A DNA stretch of 64,000 bases. Source: Halobacteriovorax sp. HLS (GTDB lineage: Bacteria; Bdellovibrionota; Bacteriovoracia; Bacteriovoracales; Bacteriovoracaceae). The stretch's first letter is position 1, and the number at the start of each line of letters is the position of its first letter. Below, one piece after another: positions 25,102 through 34,087 of the stretch. The DNA lies in assembly GCF_004006665.1 (NCBI RefSeq), contig NZ_QOCL01000016.1:152350-216349 (forward strand), in the 5' to 3' direction. The notes under the pieces are model-generated. The model had not been told where the DNA came from. It was given only the letters and a program-made list of their open reading frames with translations, and did no database searches. A program made the position numbers and the translations under genes.

Positions 25102-26229
25102 ATGTCATTCCAGAAAAAACTTATAGATAGATTCGAGGGCACTAAAGATGTCCTCGATTTATTTGAGCGCGAAAAAAGATCGAAGAACAATTTCTGTATA
25201 GTTCCTTTTACTACAATTATTCTAGAGCCTAATGGAAGTGTGGGTATTTGTAGGCTCAAGGGAACTGAGTACTCAATAGGTAATCTCAAAAATAATACAT
25301 TAGCAGAGATTTGGAATGGTGAAATTGTAAGAAAGTGGAGAAGAGAGTTTATTGAGGGAAATTCTACTATCTGTAGAAAAGAAATAGATTTTAGAAATTG
25401 CAATCTTTGCCAAGAAAACAATAAGCTCTATGAATATGCAACCATAGAGGAAATCCAAAAGACACCTATTTTAAAATTAACAGCAAACTTCAACGGCTTT
25501 TGTAACCTCGAGTGTCAGATGTGCCATGTTTGGAAGATGCCTAATGGATTCTACACTGAAGAAAACTTTTGGCAGCCGGCCAGGGAGATGATTTTTCCAA
25601 GTTTAAAAGAAGTTGATATGTTATCAGGTGAGCCGTTTCTGCAAAGTGATACCTATAAACTTTTTGATGAAGTCACAAAATTTAACCCTGATTGTCTCTG
25701 GACATTTAATTCTAATTTTCATTGGAAGCTCAATGATAGGATTAAATCTTATTTAGATAAAATAGTCGTAAAAAATCTAATTGTATCGATTGATAGTTTA
25801 GATAAAGAAAACTATGCCAGAATAAGAAAGAAGGGAAATCTAGACGTCGTTCTGGATAATCTTGATCGAGTAATTGAATACGAAAAAGATAGAATATCGA
25901 GGGGTAAGAGTTCTTTAGGACTGAATTTGAATTTTCTTGTAATGAAAGAAAATTGGAAAGAAGTAGAGAATGTATTTAGCTTTTGCAAAGAAAAAGATAT
26001 TTTTCCATTTATCACTTTCTGTTACGAACCTGAAGAATATAGTTTGTTAACTCTAGACGATGATAATAAAAAGGAAGTTCTTAATTACTATCTGAGTTTG
26101 AATGAGGTTCAAATATTTATGTTATCGAGAGTTATAAAGCCTGTACTAATGTCTCTTGAAAATAAGATTGATCAAGCCAATTTTCTATTAGAATATAAAG
26201 AGAAATGTCCAAAATTTTTTAAAGCTTAA
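25102..26229 (+). CDS. Radical SAM protein with N-terminal twitch/SPASM domain
   Basis: 375 residues in reversed domain order: the N-terminus (30-115) is a twitch/SPASM-like cluster domain (FCIVPFTTIILEPNGSVGIC, IGNLKNNTLAEIWNGE, CRKEIDFRNCNLC), followed by the radical SAM core with CNLECQMC (C134, C138, C141) and MLSGEPFLQ. These enzymes are common in capsule or glycan clusters; no reaction is firmly known. No ribosome binding site is visible before the ATG, which lies 9 bases after the S74 gene's stop. Convergent with a paralogue at 26219, with an 11-base overlap. Confidence 0.85.
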   Translation: MSFQKKLIDRFEGTKDVLDLFEREKRSKNNFCIVPFTTIILEPNGSVGICRLKGTEYSIGNLKNNTLAEIWNGEIVRKWRREFIEGNSTICRKEIDFRNCNLCQENNKLYEYATIEEIQKTPILKLTANFNGFCNLECQMCHVWKMPNGFYTEENFWQPAREMIFPSLKEVDMLSGEPFLQSDTYKLFDEVTKFNPDCLWTFNSNFHWKLNDRIKSYLDKIVVKNLIVSIDSLDKENYARIRKKGNLDVVLDNLDRVIEYEKDRISRGKSSLGLNLNFLVMKENWKEVENVFSFCKEKDIFPFITFCYEPEEYSLLTLDDDNKKEVLNYYLSLNEVQIFMLSRVIKPVLMSLENKIDQANFLLEYKEKCPKFFKA

Positions 26230-27292
26230 AGAGAAATTCCTTAAATTTTCCTTCCGTGAGTAGTTCTAGTGTCTTAAGAAGTTTAGCTTTTAACTTAGTA
26301 TTTTCAATAGACTTTAAAAGTGGTCTAAGTACTCGATGAGAGATCATTAATTGTTCAGGTGTTAAGTTTTTTATATACCATTGAAGAATGTTTACTCTTT
26401 CTCCTTCTTCTAAGGAAAGTGTTGATAACTCAGAAGGAACATAAACAAACTGGATAAAAGGGTATAGTTCAAGTTTGTTGCAGAAGTCTAAAATATCTTT
26501 AATTTCATAGATATTACTTTGCTGTAATGAGAAATTTAATATTAATCGAAAACCTCTATTTTCTTTTATTCTTTGATCTCTGTAGTCTTTGAGAGCAAGA
26601 ATAGTCTTTATTGTTGTGTTTAGATCTCCTGGAGAGCGAATCTTGGAGTAAGTTTCCGTGTTGGCCGAATCTAGACTGATTGAAAATTGTCTTATCTTTA
26701 AAAGATCAAGATGATCCTTAATATAGCTAGAGAAGTGCCACTGACCATTAGAGGTGAAGTCCCATTCACAGTGAGGATTAACTTCATGAGCAAGCTTTAT
26801 AATTTTGTAAAAATCTTTTTGTGTAAAAGGTTCTCCTGCTAGGGGATCTATTTGTAAAAGATCTTTTAATATATGAGTTTTCAGATGTTCCCAAAAACCT
26901 TCGATGCTATCATAGAGGCCATTGGGTAGTTGCCAAACATCACAAAAAGGACACTTTAAATTACAATTTCCGTTTATATCTGGAGAAAGTCTAAGAATTG
27001 GTCCATTTATAACTTCACTATATTGTGTATGTTTATGTAGGTCTTGGTTCCATTCAATTAAATGACAGGATGAGTCCTCGATTTCTTTTTTGCAGGTAGT
27101 AATGTTGCCCGTTAGAAACTCTCTTCTCCATGATTTGAGTTTTTCGCCATTCCATATTTCTTCAATGGTTTCATTCTTTATATTTCCAATTTCATGCTTA
27201 GTTCCTTTCTCACGACAGCATCCTACAATCCCATCAGGATTTAAGATTAATGAAGTAAATGGGACTGGGCATAGTACTTTCGGTTTAGACAT
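26219..27292 (-). CDS. Radical SAM protein with N-terminal twitch domain, paralogue of 25102-26229
   Basis: 357 residues. Same plan as its convergent neighbour: CPVPFTSLILNPDGIVGCC, IGNIKNETIEEIWNGEKLKSWRREFL, then radical SAM CNLKCPFC (C110, C114, C117), PLAGEPFTQKD and a C-terminal helical region ending in a similar LMISHRVLRPLLKSIEN. The frame runs upstream to 27382, but that stretch is hydrophobic and unlike the family; the ATG at 27292 matches the paralogue. The two may work on related substrates or as a heterodimer. Confidence 0.85.
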   Translation of the reverse strand: MSKPKVLCPVPFTSLILNPDGIVGCCREKGTKHEIGNIKNETIEEIWNGEKLKSWRREFLTGNITTCKKEIEDSSCHLIEWNQDLHKHTQYSEVINGPILRLSPDINGNCNLKCPFCDVWQLPNGLYDSIEGFWEHLKTHILKDLLQIDPLAGEPFTQKDFYKIIKLAHEVNPHCEWDFTSNGQWHFSSYIKDHLDLLKIRQFSISLDSANTETYSKIRSPGDLNTTIKTILALKDYRDQRIKENRGFRLILNFSLQQSNIYEIKDILDFCNKLELYPFIQFVYVPSELSTLSLEEGERVNILQWYIKNLTPEQLMISHRVLRPLLKSIENTKLKAKLLKTLELLTEGKFKEFLFKL

Positions 27293-27385
27293 AAAAATTG
27301 CGATAAAGTGCTTTAATATTGTATTATTAATACTAACATGGATTAGAGAAAATACCTCAAGAAAAGGTAGAAAGAGGAACATAGT

Positions 27386-29038
27386 TTGAAAAAACAGACG
27401 ATACTTGGCATTTCAAAGACTTTGTATAGCTCTGGTGTGGCCAAGTATGAAAATGATCTTTTAGAGCTCATCTTAAGTGAGCGTTTAAATAAGAAAAAGT
27501 ACTCTGGAGAGTGGCCTTGGAGAGCATTATCTATTCTAAGTAGAGAAGATTCTATAAGTGCTGATTGTCGAGATGTTCTTTTAACCAAAGATTTTGAATT
27601 TGCATTAAATCAGAATTCTCCATTTGATGAGTTCTTGGAAAAAAAATCTCTTAAAAAATTCACGTCAAGAGAGTTAAAGCATTCTCTTGCTCATCATTAT
27701 GCTCATGCCCTGAGTGGGATTACATTCACCAGAGAGAAAAAAGTTCTTGTGATGGTTATAGATGGAGCGGGATCAAGCTCTTTGGACATTAAATCACTAG
27801 AACGAGCACAGGATGAATTAAGTTATTGTATAGATGAAAAGTCCTATGAAGGAATTAGCTTTTATAAACTCGAGAATAATCATCTCACATGCTTAGAAAA
27901 AAAGTTCTATCCATTCATTGAATCAAAAAGAATTAAAAAGGTTCTTAGTAAAAGTCCTGGAATGTTATTTGAATTTGCTTCGGAGTTTATTTTTAATAAT
28001 AAAAATGACGCAGGAAAGGTGATGGGACTGTCTGCATTTGGCAAGGCCCAGAAGATAGATTGTCCTATGTCATATATTGAGTCTTTGGATTGGGACAAGA
28101 GCTTTAGAGGTAAAGATAAGTCTCAATGGGAGAGTTCTGAACATATGGATCTATATAAGAATGTCGCCGCTAGTGTTCAGAAGTTCTATGAAGAGGTACT
28201 CTTAGAGCAGTTGAGTAAGTATGAAAATAAATTCTCTCATGTCATTATTGTTGGTGGAGGGGCCTTAAACTGTGTTGCTAACTTTAAATTGATTCAAAAT
28301 AAAAAATTTAAGTCGATAACCATTCCTCCTATTCCAGGAGATGAAGGAATATCTGTTGGAATAATTCAGCACTTATATCATAGAGAGAATGGGGAATATA
28401 TTACAAGTGAAACACCATATCTTGGCAAAAATTCTGATTATATATGTGAAGATGAGATAAAAAAGTACTTCGCAAAGTATAATATTAAATATCTAGCTGA
28501 AGACTTAGTTGATGAGATATCTAGTGAGTTAGTAGAAGGGAAAGTTTTAGGTTGGTTTCAAGGTCGAAGTGAAAGTGGTCCAAGGGCACTAGGAAATCGA
28601 TCAATTCTTGCTAGGGTCGATCGTAATGACTTAAAAAATTACTTAAATTCTAAAATAAAGTTTAGAGAAGAATTTAGGCCATATGCTTGTTCTGTACTGT
28701 TCGAATATGCTGATGAGTATTTTAAAATAGACTCAGACTTTAAAAGTCCGTATATGTCTTTTACTATACCTGTGAAGGAGAAGTTTAAAGATTTATTTAA
28801 AGAAGTTACTCATGTCGATGGAACCTCTAGGGCGCAAATAATCGAAGATGAGACTAACTTAAAGTATGCTTCTTTGATAAGAAGCGTAGGGCACAAAACT
28901 GGAATTTATGCAGTTTTAAATACTAGCCTAAATGTGATGGGGCAGCCTATCGTAGAAGATTTAAATGATCTTTTAATCTTCTTTGAATCTTCTAACGTTG
29001 ATGGAATTGTTGTTGGAGATTACTATGTCACCAAATAG
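27386..29038 (+). CDS. NodU/CmcH-family O-carbamoyltransferase
   Basis: 550 residues. N-terminal Kae1-like domain with ILGISKTLYSSGVA, the metal-binding SLAHHYAHALSG, VIDGAGSSS and GLSAFGK, then a C-terminal YrdC-like domain with GWFQGRSESGPRALGNRSILA and REEFRPYACSV. All match carbamoyltransferases that move a carbamoyl group from carbamoyl phosphate via carbamoyl-AMP to a sugar or antibiotic hydroxyl. Length is normal. TTG start with AGAGGAAC 7 bases before it. First gene of a translationally coupled operon; suggests the product is a carbamoylated glycan. Confidence 0.92.
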   Translation: MKKQTILGISKTLYSSGVAKYENDLLELILSERLNKKKYSGEWPWRALSILSREDSISADCRDVLLTKDFEFALNQNSPFDEFLEKKSLKKFTSRELKHSLAHHYAHALSGITFTREKKVLVMVIDGAGSSSLDIKSLERAQDELSYCIDEKSYEGISFYKLENNHLTCLEKKFYPFIESKRIKKVLSKSPGMLFEFASEFIFNNKNDAGKVMGLSAFGKAQKIDCPMSYIESLDWDKSFRGKDKSQWESSEHMDLYKNVAASVQKFYEEVLLEQLSKYENKFSHVIIVGGGALNCVANFKLIQNKKFKSITIPPIPGDEGISVGIIQHLYHRENGEYITSETPYLGKNSDYICEDEIKKYFAKYNIKYLAEDLVDEISSELVEGKVLGWFQGRSESGPRALGNRSILARVDRNDLKNYLNSKIKFREEFRPYACSVLFEYADEYFKIDSDFKSPYMSFTIPVKEKFKDLFKEVTHVDGTSRAQIIEDETNLKYASLIRSVGHKTGIYAVLNTSLNVMGQPIVEDLNDLLIFFESSNVDGIVVGDYYVTK

Positions 29039-30449
29039 AGAGTTTCTGCTACTTACATCTCAAAGAAATTATTCTTGGTTCAGTATGACAGAAATTATTC
29101 CTGGAATTAAGCAGTTGTGGCAAAAGTACTGTGACGAAAATAGTATTCAACTTAATATAATTAATGTGGATGAGACTGACATAAAAGAACTTGCAGGAGC
29201 TGCATTTAAAGCTGAGAGAATCATAATCAGCTGTTTTAATCTTAAGATTTCATGGGCATTTAAAACAATTAGAGAGAAGCTTCATATTGATGCACCTATT
29301 TCTTTCTACGTTCATGGAATGGCCACCATTTGTTTATGGCCACTGGCGAAATGGGGCTGGGATAAAACCTTGAATGGTAGAGATTCCTTTATTGTTAGTT
29401 GTTTGAAAGATAAGTTACTTCTAGAGAGAAAAATTCCAAATATCAAAGTAGATATTATTCCATTCATCTCTAATGCTAGTATTAAAAAAGATAGTAAGGT
29501 ACAAGGAGATCATCTTTCATTGTATTATGCTGGAAGAATATCACAGCAGAAAAATCTACATACGCTCTTATTGGCCCTGTCAGTATTCAAGAAATCGAAT
29601 ACAAATTTTTCATTAAATATTTTTGGAGAAGAAGACTCTTTAGGATCTCCCAATATGAATATGGTGAGTATTGAGTATAAAAAGTTTTTGGAGTCTTTAA
29701 TTTGTAGATTGGACTTGGATAATGAAGTGAAGTTCAATGGTTTCGTTGAAAGAGATGAAATTAGTGGACTCTTGCCTAATGGGAAAAAAATATTTATATC
29801 TCCTTCTCTTCACTCTGATGAGAATTTTGGAATGGCAGTGCTACATGCATTGAATGCTAATCATACTGCTGTCCTTTCTGATTGGGGGGGATACTCTGAC
29901 TTTAAGCTTAGTTACAACAAAAGTGTTCAACTTATTGAGATTGATCATGCCTCATTTGGTCCAACTCTTAATGTAAATAAGATTGTTGTGGCACTAGAAC
30001 AAGCAAGTTCACTCCAAACAAAAGGAGTTGATGATCTATATAGTGTTTCAAACCTTGTTAAAAATATTTCAGATCACTTGCAATCACATAGTGAGCAAAG
30101 AGCTGATTTTGCCTTTAGTTGTTGGCTGGCTAAAAAACGAGATCATTTAAATCCGGCCATTGATAGTAGCTGGATATTTGAAAATTACAGTGATTCCGAC
30201 TATTTGGAGATAGCTTCCGTTTATGGAAGTGATAAGTCTTCAAGATTTCAGGATTGTGATCTATCTCGTGCTAAAATAGCCCCATGGGTAGATATTCAGA
30301 AGGACAAAATTATAGTTAGTGACCCTCATAAGGGGGAGATTCAATTTTCTATGAGTACTTCTCATGAAATTAGTCTTGGAGAATTTGAAGTATGTGAAAA
30401 TGGCTTAAAGTTTCTATTGGAGAATAATTTTATATACTATGAAAGTTAA
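29025..30449 (+). CDS. GT4-family glycosyltransferase
   Basis: 474 residues. GT-B fold GT4 signatures: YYAGRISQQKNLHTLLLAL, FNGFVERDE, and the donor-binding SPSLHSDENFGMAVLHALN followed by SDWGGYSDF. The ATG at 29025 with TTGGAG upstream is chosen over an in-frame ATG at 28983. It overlaps the carbamoyltransferase gene by 14 bases. An additional 130-residue C-terminal region with no recognised domain follows the GT4 core. The DWGG motif is shared with two other GT4 enzymes in the window (30439 and 37393). Confidence 0.85.
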   Translation: MSPNREFLLLTSQRNYSWFSMTEIIPGIKQLWQKYCDENSIQLNIINVDETDIKELAGAAFKAERIIISCFNLKISWAFKTIREKLHIDAPISFYVHGMATICLWPLAKWGWDKTLNGRDSFIVSCLKDKLLLERKIPNIKVDIIPFISNASIKKDSKVQGDHLSLYYAGRISQQKNLHTLLLALSVFKKSNTNFSLNIFGEEDSLGSPNMNMVSIEYKKFLESLICRLDLDNEVKFNGFVERDEISGLLPNGKKIFISPSLHSDENFGMAVLHALNANHTAVLSDWGGYSDFKLSYNKSVQLIEIDHASFGPTLNVNKIVVALEQASSLQTKGVDDLYSVSNLVKNISDHLQSHSEQRADFAFSCWLAKKRDHLNPAIDSSWIFENYSDSDYLEIASVYGSDKSSRFQDCDLSRAKIAPWVDIQKDKIIVSDPHKGEIQFSMSTSHEISLGEFEVCENGLKFLLENNFIYYES

Positions 30450-31791
30450 GAGAGGCTCTATTCATAGAGATCCATGTTTAAAAAGTATTAATTCTCTTTA
30501 TACAAGAGTTGAGAACTTCTTTTCTAAAAATCCGCAATTTAAAAGCAATAAGAGATTCTATGTCGATCATTATAGTAGTGTCGAGTTTGATTTAAGTGCT
30601 GATGAAGTTGTAGATGTGATTTTTTTTGGAGACTGTGTAAAAAAGTTTTTTGAAAGCGGTAACTGGAATTTTTCTTCTTGTAGATTCTGGGTTCTAAGCA
30701 TGGCAAATAAACGTATTCTAGAAAACTTTTTAGGTATTGAAGATATTGTAAATGTTGTTCCTCGAGATGAGATTTTTAATATAGGTGAATCTAAGCAGAT
30801 TGACTGGGAAGAAGAGCTTGATTTAGTATTTGCAGGTCGCTTGAGTGCACAAAAAAATATCACATTGATTTTAAGTGTTTTGAATTCACTTAATAAAAAT
30901 GGAGTTAAATGTTCTCTACATTTATTTGGTTCTTATGATGATACCTATCATGAAGACTATGGAAGAAGAGAGAATAAAGAATATGAAACGAAAGTCTTGA
31001 AACAAATCGAAAACTTAAAATTGAGTCAGTCTGTGACTTTCTATGGAGAGCTCGCTGAAGATCAATGGCTAAATACTAAGTTTTCAAATCCTGTTTATAT
31101 TTCCCTGAGTTCGTATATATGTGAGGACTTCGGTTGCTCTGTGGCCCAGTCCCAGCAAAAAGGGTGGCCTCTCATTATTTCTGACTGGGGAGGTCACAAA
31201 GATATTTTTGGTAAAGGTATTTATAAAATACCAAGTTCTCTGATTTCTCATTCACATCTACCTAAAGAAATTACCTCCTTGATGGGCGATAAAATTGCGA
31301 GATACTTATTAGAGTGTGACCAAATGAGACACTTGAAACCAAAGTATGAGATAGATATAACTAATTCAATTTCTTTAGACTTTATAGATAAGGCAAGAAG
31401 AAAGACCATTAAAGCTCTTGGTGGTTCGGCCCTTCTGCTCAATAGAGAATTTTTATCTCACTTTTCAGACACTGTGAAGGGAACTATTTTCTTAGATAAG
31501 ATTCGATCGTTTATGAGTTCAAATATAAAAAATATTTCAGTTATTTCATTTGACTTTGACACTTATGAGGAGAGTTTTTCAGACTCATTTTTAAAAACTC
31601 TAAGGAATATGGAAATGAATGATGTAAATGTATTTTATATCTCTTCCAAGAATATTTTTGACAAAGACTCACTAAAAAGAATTCTATCTTCTGAGCGAGT
31701 TGTTCTCAATAAATTTAAAGAATCGGATAAGATTTACTCTTACCTTATTGATAAGGTGAAAATTGATGTGAGTTGTATATATTATGAATAA
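30439..31791 (+). CDS. GT4-like glycosyltransferase with extra C-terminal domain
   Basis: 450 residues. GT4 features: DLVFAGRLSAQKNITLIL, HLFGSYDD, TFYGELAEDQ, SSYICEDFGCSVAQSQQKG and SDWGGHKDIF. The final 85 residues (SVISFDFDTYEESFSDSFLKTL and on) resemble the start of a HAD-type fold but lack a full DxDxT motif, so that reading is weak. Overlaps both neighbours (11 and 8 bases). Probably transfers a sugar onto the same glycan as the upstream GT4 enzyme. Confidence 0.78.
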   Translation: MKVKRGSIHRDPCLKSINSLYTRVENFFSKNPQFKSNKRFYVDHYSSVEFDLSADEVVDVIFFGDCVKKFFESGNWNFSSCRFWVLSMANKRILENFLGIEDIVNVVPRDEIFNIGESKQIDWEEELDLVFAGRLSAQKNITLILSVLNSLNKNGVKCSLHLFGSYDDTYHEDYGRRENKEYETKVLKQIENLKLSQSVTFYGELAEDQWLNTKFSNPVYISLSSYICEDFGCSVAQSQQKGWPLIISDWGGHKDIFGKGIYKIPSSLISHSHLPKEITSLMGDKIARYLLECDQMRHLKPKYEIDITNSISLDFIDKARRKTIKALGGSALLLNREFLSHFSDTVKGTIFLDKIRSFMSSNIKNISVISFDFDTYEESFSDSFLKTLRNMEMNDVNVFYISSKNIFDKDSLKRILSSERVVLNKFKESDKIYSYLIDKVKIDVSCIYYE

Positions 31792-33736
31792 TCTACCTCT
31801 ACTTATAGAAATAGAAATAAATAGTAATTGCAATCTTGCATGCTCCTATTGCCCCAATTCTATCGATGGATACTCATCCTCTAGAGAAATGGATCTTGAG
31901 CTATATACAAAGTTGTTATTACAATTAAAAGAGAAAGGCTATAAGGGAAAGTTAGCGTTTGATTTTTATAACGAACCAATGGACACACCAAACTTTGATA
32001 GATTTGTTGAGCTTGCAAAGAAAACTCTACCATCTTCATTTTTGAGTTTGTATTCAAATGGTACTAAAATTTTAAATAAAGATAGGCTTGTAGATATTAT
32101 CGATAAAGGTATTTGCGAAATTGTTATTACCAAGCACGAAGCGATAAAGAAATTACCTATTGAGAGTTTCTATGACGATTTAGAACTATCAATAAAATCT
32201 AAAGTATCCATAAGGGATTATCAAAACTTAGTTTTAACAAATAGAAGTGGTAGTCTTAAAGTTGGTGAAAAGGGAGATTTTTCAAAACATTCCTGTTCTG
32301 TGCCATCATTGATGTTTACCGTTACTGTTGATGGTGATGTACTACCTTGCTTTGAAGATGCTTATCGAAAACATAGTTTAGGAAATATAAAGTCTGATAA
32401 TGTGATTGATATCTGGAACAGTAAAGACTCTCATCAATTTCGTTGTGATTTAAAGACAGGACAGCGACAAAAGTATGAAATCTGTAAAGACTGTAATCGC
32501 TTAGATGCAGATAATACCAAATTAAATAGAGATAAGCACTTTCTTGGAGACGAGGAGATTGTAGCTATCTCCCAAGTTCTTAGGTCTGGAAACCTCTTTA
32601 GATACCAAAGTAACGATGGTCTATGTACGCAGTTTGAAAAAGCAATGGCCAATAAGCTTGGAACATCTTTTGCTCATCTTGTTACAAGTGGTACTAACGC
32701 CTTAGTATGTGCTTTAGTGGCCGCTGGAATTAGCCCTGGAGATGAGGTTATTATTCCATCTTATACATTTGTGGCCACAGCTACAGCAGTTCTAATTTGT
32801 GGTGGTATTCCTATTATCGCAGAGGTTGATCATACTCTACTTATAGATATTTCTAGTATTAAAGGTCTTATTAGTGAACGTACTAAAGCAATTATTCCTG
32901 TACATATGGATGGGCTCTGCTGCGACATGGACTCTATTATGGAAATTTCAAAACAGAATAATCTAAAGGTAATAGAAGATGCAGCTCAGGCCAAGGGCGG
33001 GTTGTATAAAGGGCGTTATCTTGGAACGATCGGTGACTTTGGTTGCTTTTCTTATAATAAAGATAAGATTCTAACTGCTGGGGAAGGTGGACTTGTCATT
33101 ACGAACTCTCGTGAAAATTATGAAAAGCTTTGTTTAATATCTGATGGAGCATTTAGCTTTAGTCCACACCATAGTAACTTCTTTAAACATCAATCTCCAT
33201 TTCTTGGTTTCTCCATGAGAGTGAGCGAGATAACAGGAGCAATACTAGGAGTTCAGCTTGAAAAAATGGATAGAATTTTAGAAAGATATAAACATATTAA
33301 AGAAATTTTCAATATGAACTTTATAAATAATTCTCTCGTAAGAAACTCATGTGGTCATGATCCACAGGGGGAGTGTAATATAAATATAATGCTTGAATGC
33401 GATGGGCCTAATGTGGCATCTATTTTAGGTAATCTACTCAGAGAGAGAAGAATTATTGCGGCACCTCCATCGATACGCCCAGCTCATGTGGCCTGGAAGT
33501 GGGCAAAGCTTCTTAAAAAAGATCCTTTCCTAGTTTCAGCTAGGAATCCATATTTACTTACAGATAAAAAGTATAATTATAATTCTTTTAATTATTTAAA
33601 CTCCATTAATAATGTTGCTCGAACAGTAAGGATTGAGATCGATATTCATTGGAGTGATGAAGAAATAACAAAGGTTTCAGAACTAATTAATGAGGCAGTA
33701 GAGATAACTAAAAGAAGTATCTCAGAAGAAAGATAA
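31784..33736 (+). CDS. Fusion of radical SAM/SPASM protein and DegT/DnrJ/EryC1 aminotransferase
   Basis: 650 residues, two enzymes in one chain. Residues 1-245 are a short radical SAM protein: CNLACSYC (C16, C20, C23), DFYNEPMDTP, and a SPASM-like end (HSCSVPSL, LPCFED, LGNIKSDNVIDIWNS, CKDC). Residues 255-645 are a PLP-dependent sugar aminotransferase: SGTNALVCAL, IIPSYTFVATATAV, VIEDAAQAKGG and SYNKDKILTAGEGG with the PLP lysine at about K428. DegT enzymes make amino sugars from keto sugars. The fusion suggests that radical chemistry and transamination act on one substrate or that one part guides the other. Starts 8 bases before the upstream stop; ends 29 bases inside a convergent gene. Confidence 0.88.
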   Translation: MNNLPLLIEIEINSNCNLACSYCPNSIDGYSSSREMDLELYTKLLLQLKEKGYKGKLAFDFYNEPMDTPNFDRFVELAKKTLPSSFLSLYSNGTKILNKDRLVDIIDKGICEIVITKHEAIKKLPIESFYDDLELSIKSKVSIRDYQNLVLTNRSGSLKVGEKGDFSKHSCSVPSLMFTVTVDGDVLPCFEDAYRKHSLGNIKSDNVIDIWNSKDSHQFRCDLKTGQRQKYEICKDCNRLDADNTKLNRDKHFLGDEEIVAISQVLRSGNLFRYQSNDGLCTQFEKAMANKLGTSFAHLVTSGTNALVCALVAAGISPGDEVIIPSYTFVATATAVLICGGIPIIAEVDHTLLIDISSIKGLISERTKAIIPVHMDGLCCDMDSIMEISKQNNLKVIEDAAQAKGGLYKGRYLGTIGDFGCFSYNKDKILTAGEGGLVITNSRENYEKLCLISDGAFSFSPHHSNFFKHQSPFLGFSMRVSEITGAILGVQLEKMDRILERYKHIKEIFNMNFINNSLVRNSCGHDPQGECNINIMLECDGPNVASILGNLLRERRIIAAPPSIRPAHVAWKWAKLLKKDPFLVSARNPYLLTDKKYNYNSFNYLNSINNVARTVRIEIDIHWSDEEITKVSELINEAVEITKRSISEER

Positions 33737-34085
33737 ATTTGTGAAAAAGGCTAACTTTAATATTTACTAGTCCTAGGAATAACAAATTGTCTGTAGGTTC
33801 ATCGCACTGACTAGCTTCTTTTAAAGATTTGGTGATAAAACTTTTTTCTTTTGAAAGTAAGTTTGGTCCCCAGTAGAAGTGAGCAGTAGGTTCACCTCTA
33901 TACCAGAAGAGAATGACATCAAATCTCTTTATTGACGAAAGATCAGCAGCGCTAACGGTGTAGATATTGTTGACTCGTAGAAGTGGCATCATTGAATCTG
34001 AGACGATTTTTATGAAATAAAGGTTTTTTTCCTCTATTTCATGCTTTATTTCCAAAAATTGTTTATAATTAGTTACATTGGTCAT
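33708..34085 (-). CDS. S26B-like signal peptidase homologue (S24/S26 superfamily)
   Basis: 125 residues. Matches the small S24/S26 serine peptidase fold: Ser31 in SDSMMPLL (family G-x-SM-x-P), VNNIYTVS, a RFDVILFWY strand, then H69 in the position of the His in ER-type/SipW (S26B) enzymes, and ITKSLKEASQCDEP near the C-terminus, like the TKGD region. There is no membrane anchor at either end, except a weakly hydrophobic tail (FHKFIFLLRYFF). It could cleave a leader peptide or be regulatory. Its start codon is 2 bases from that of the divergent ABC permease gene. Confidence 0.7.
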   Translation of the reverse strand: MTNVTNYKQFLEIKHEIEEKNLYFIKIVSDSMMPLLRVNNIYTVSAADLSSIKRFDVILFWYRGEPTAHFYWGPNLLSKEKSFITKSLKEASQCDEPTDNLLFLGLVNIKVSLFHKFIFLLRYFF

Positions 34086-34087
34086 AT

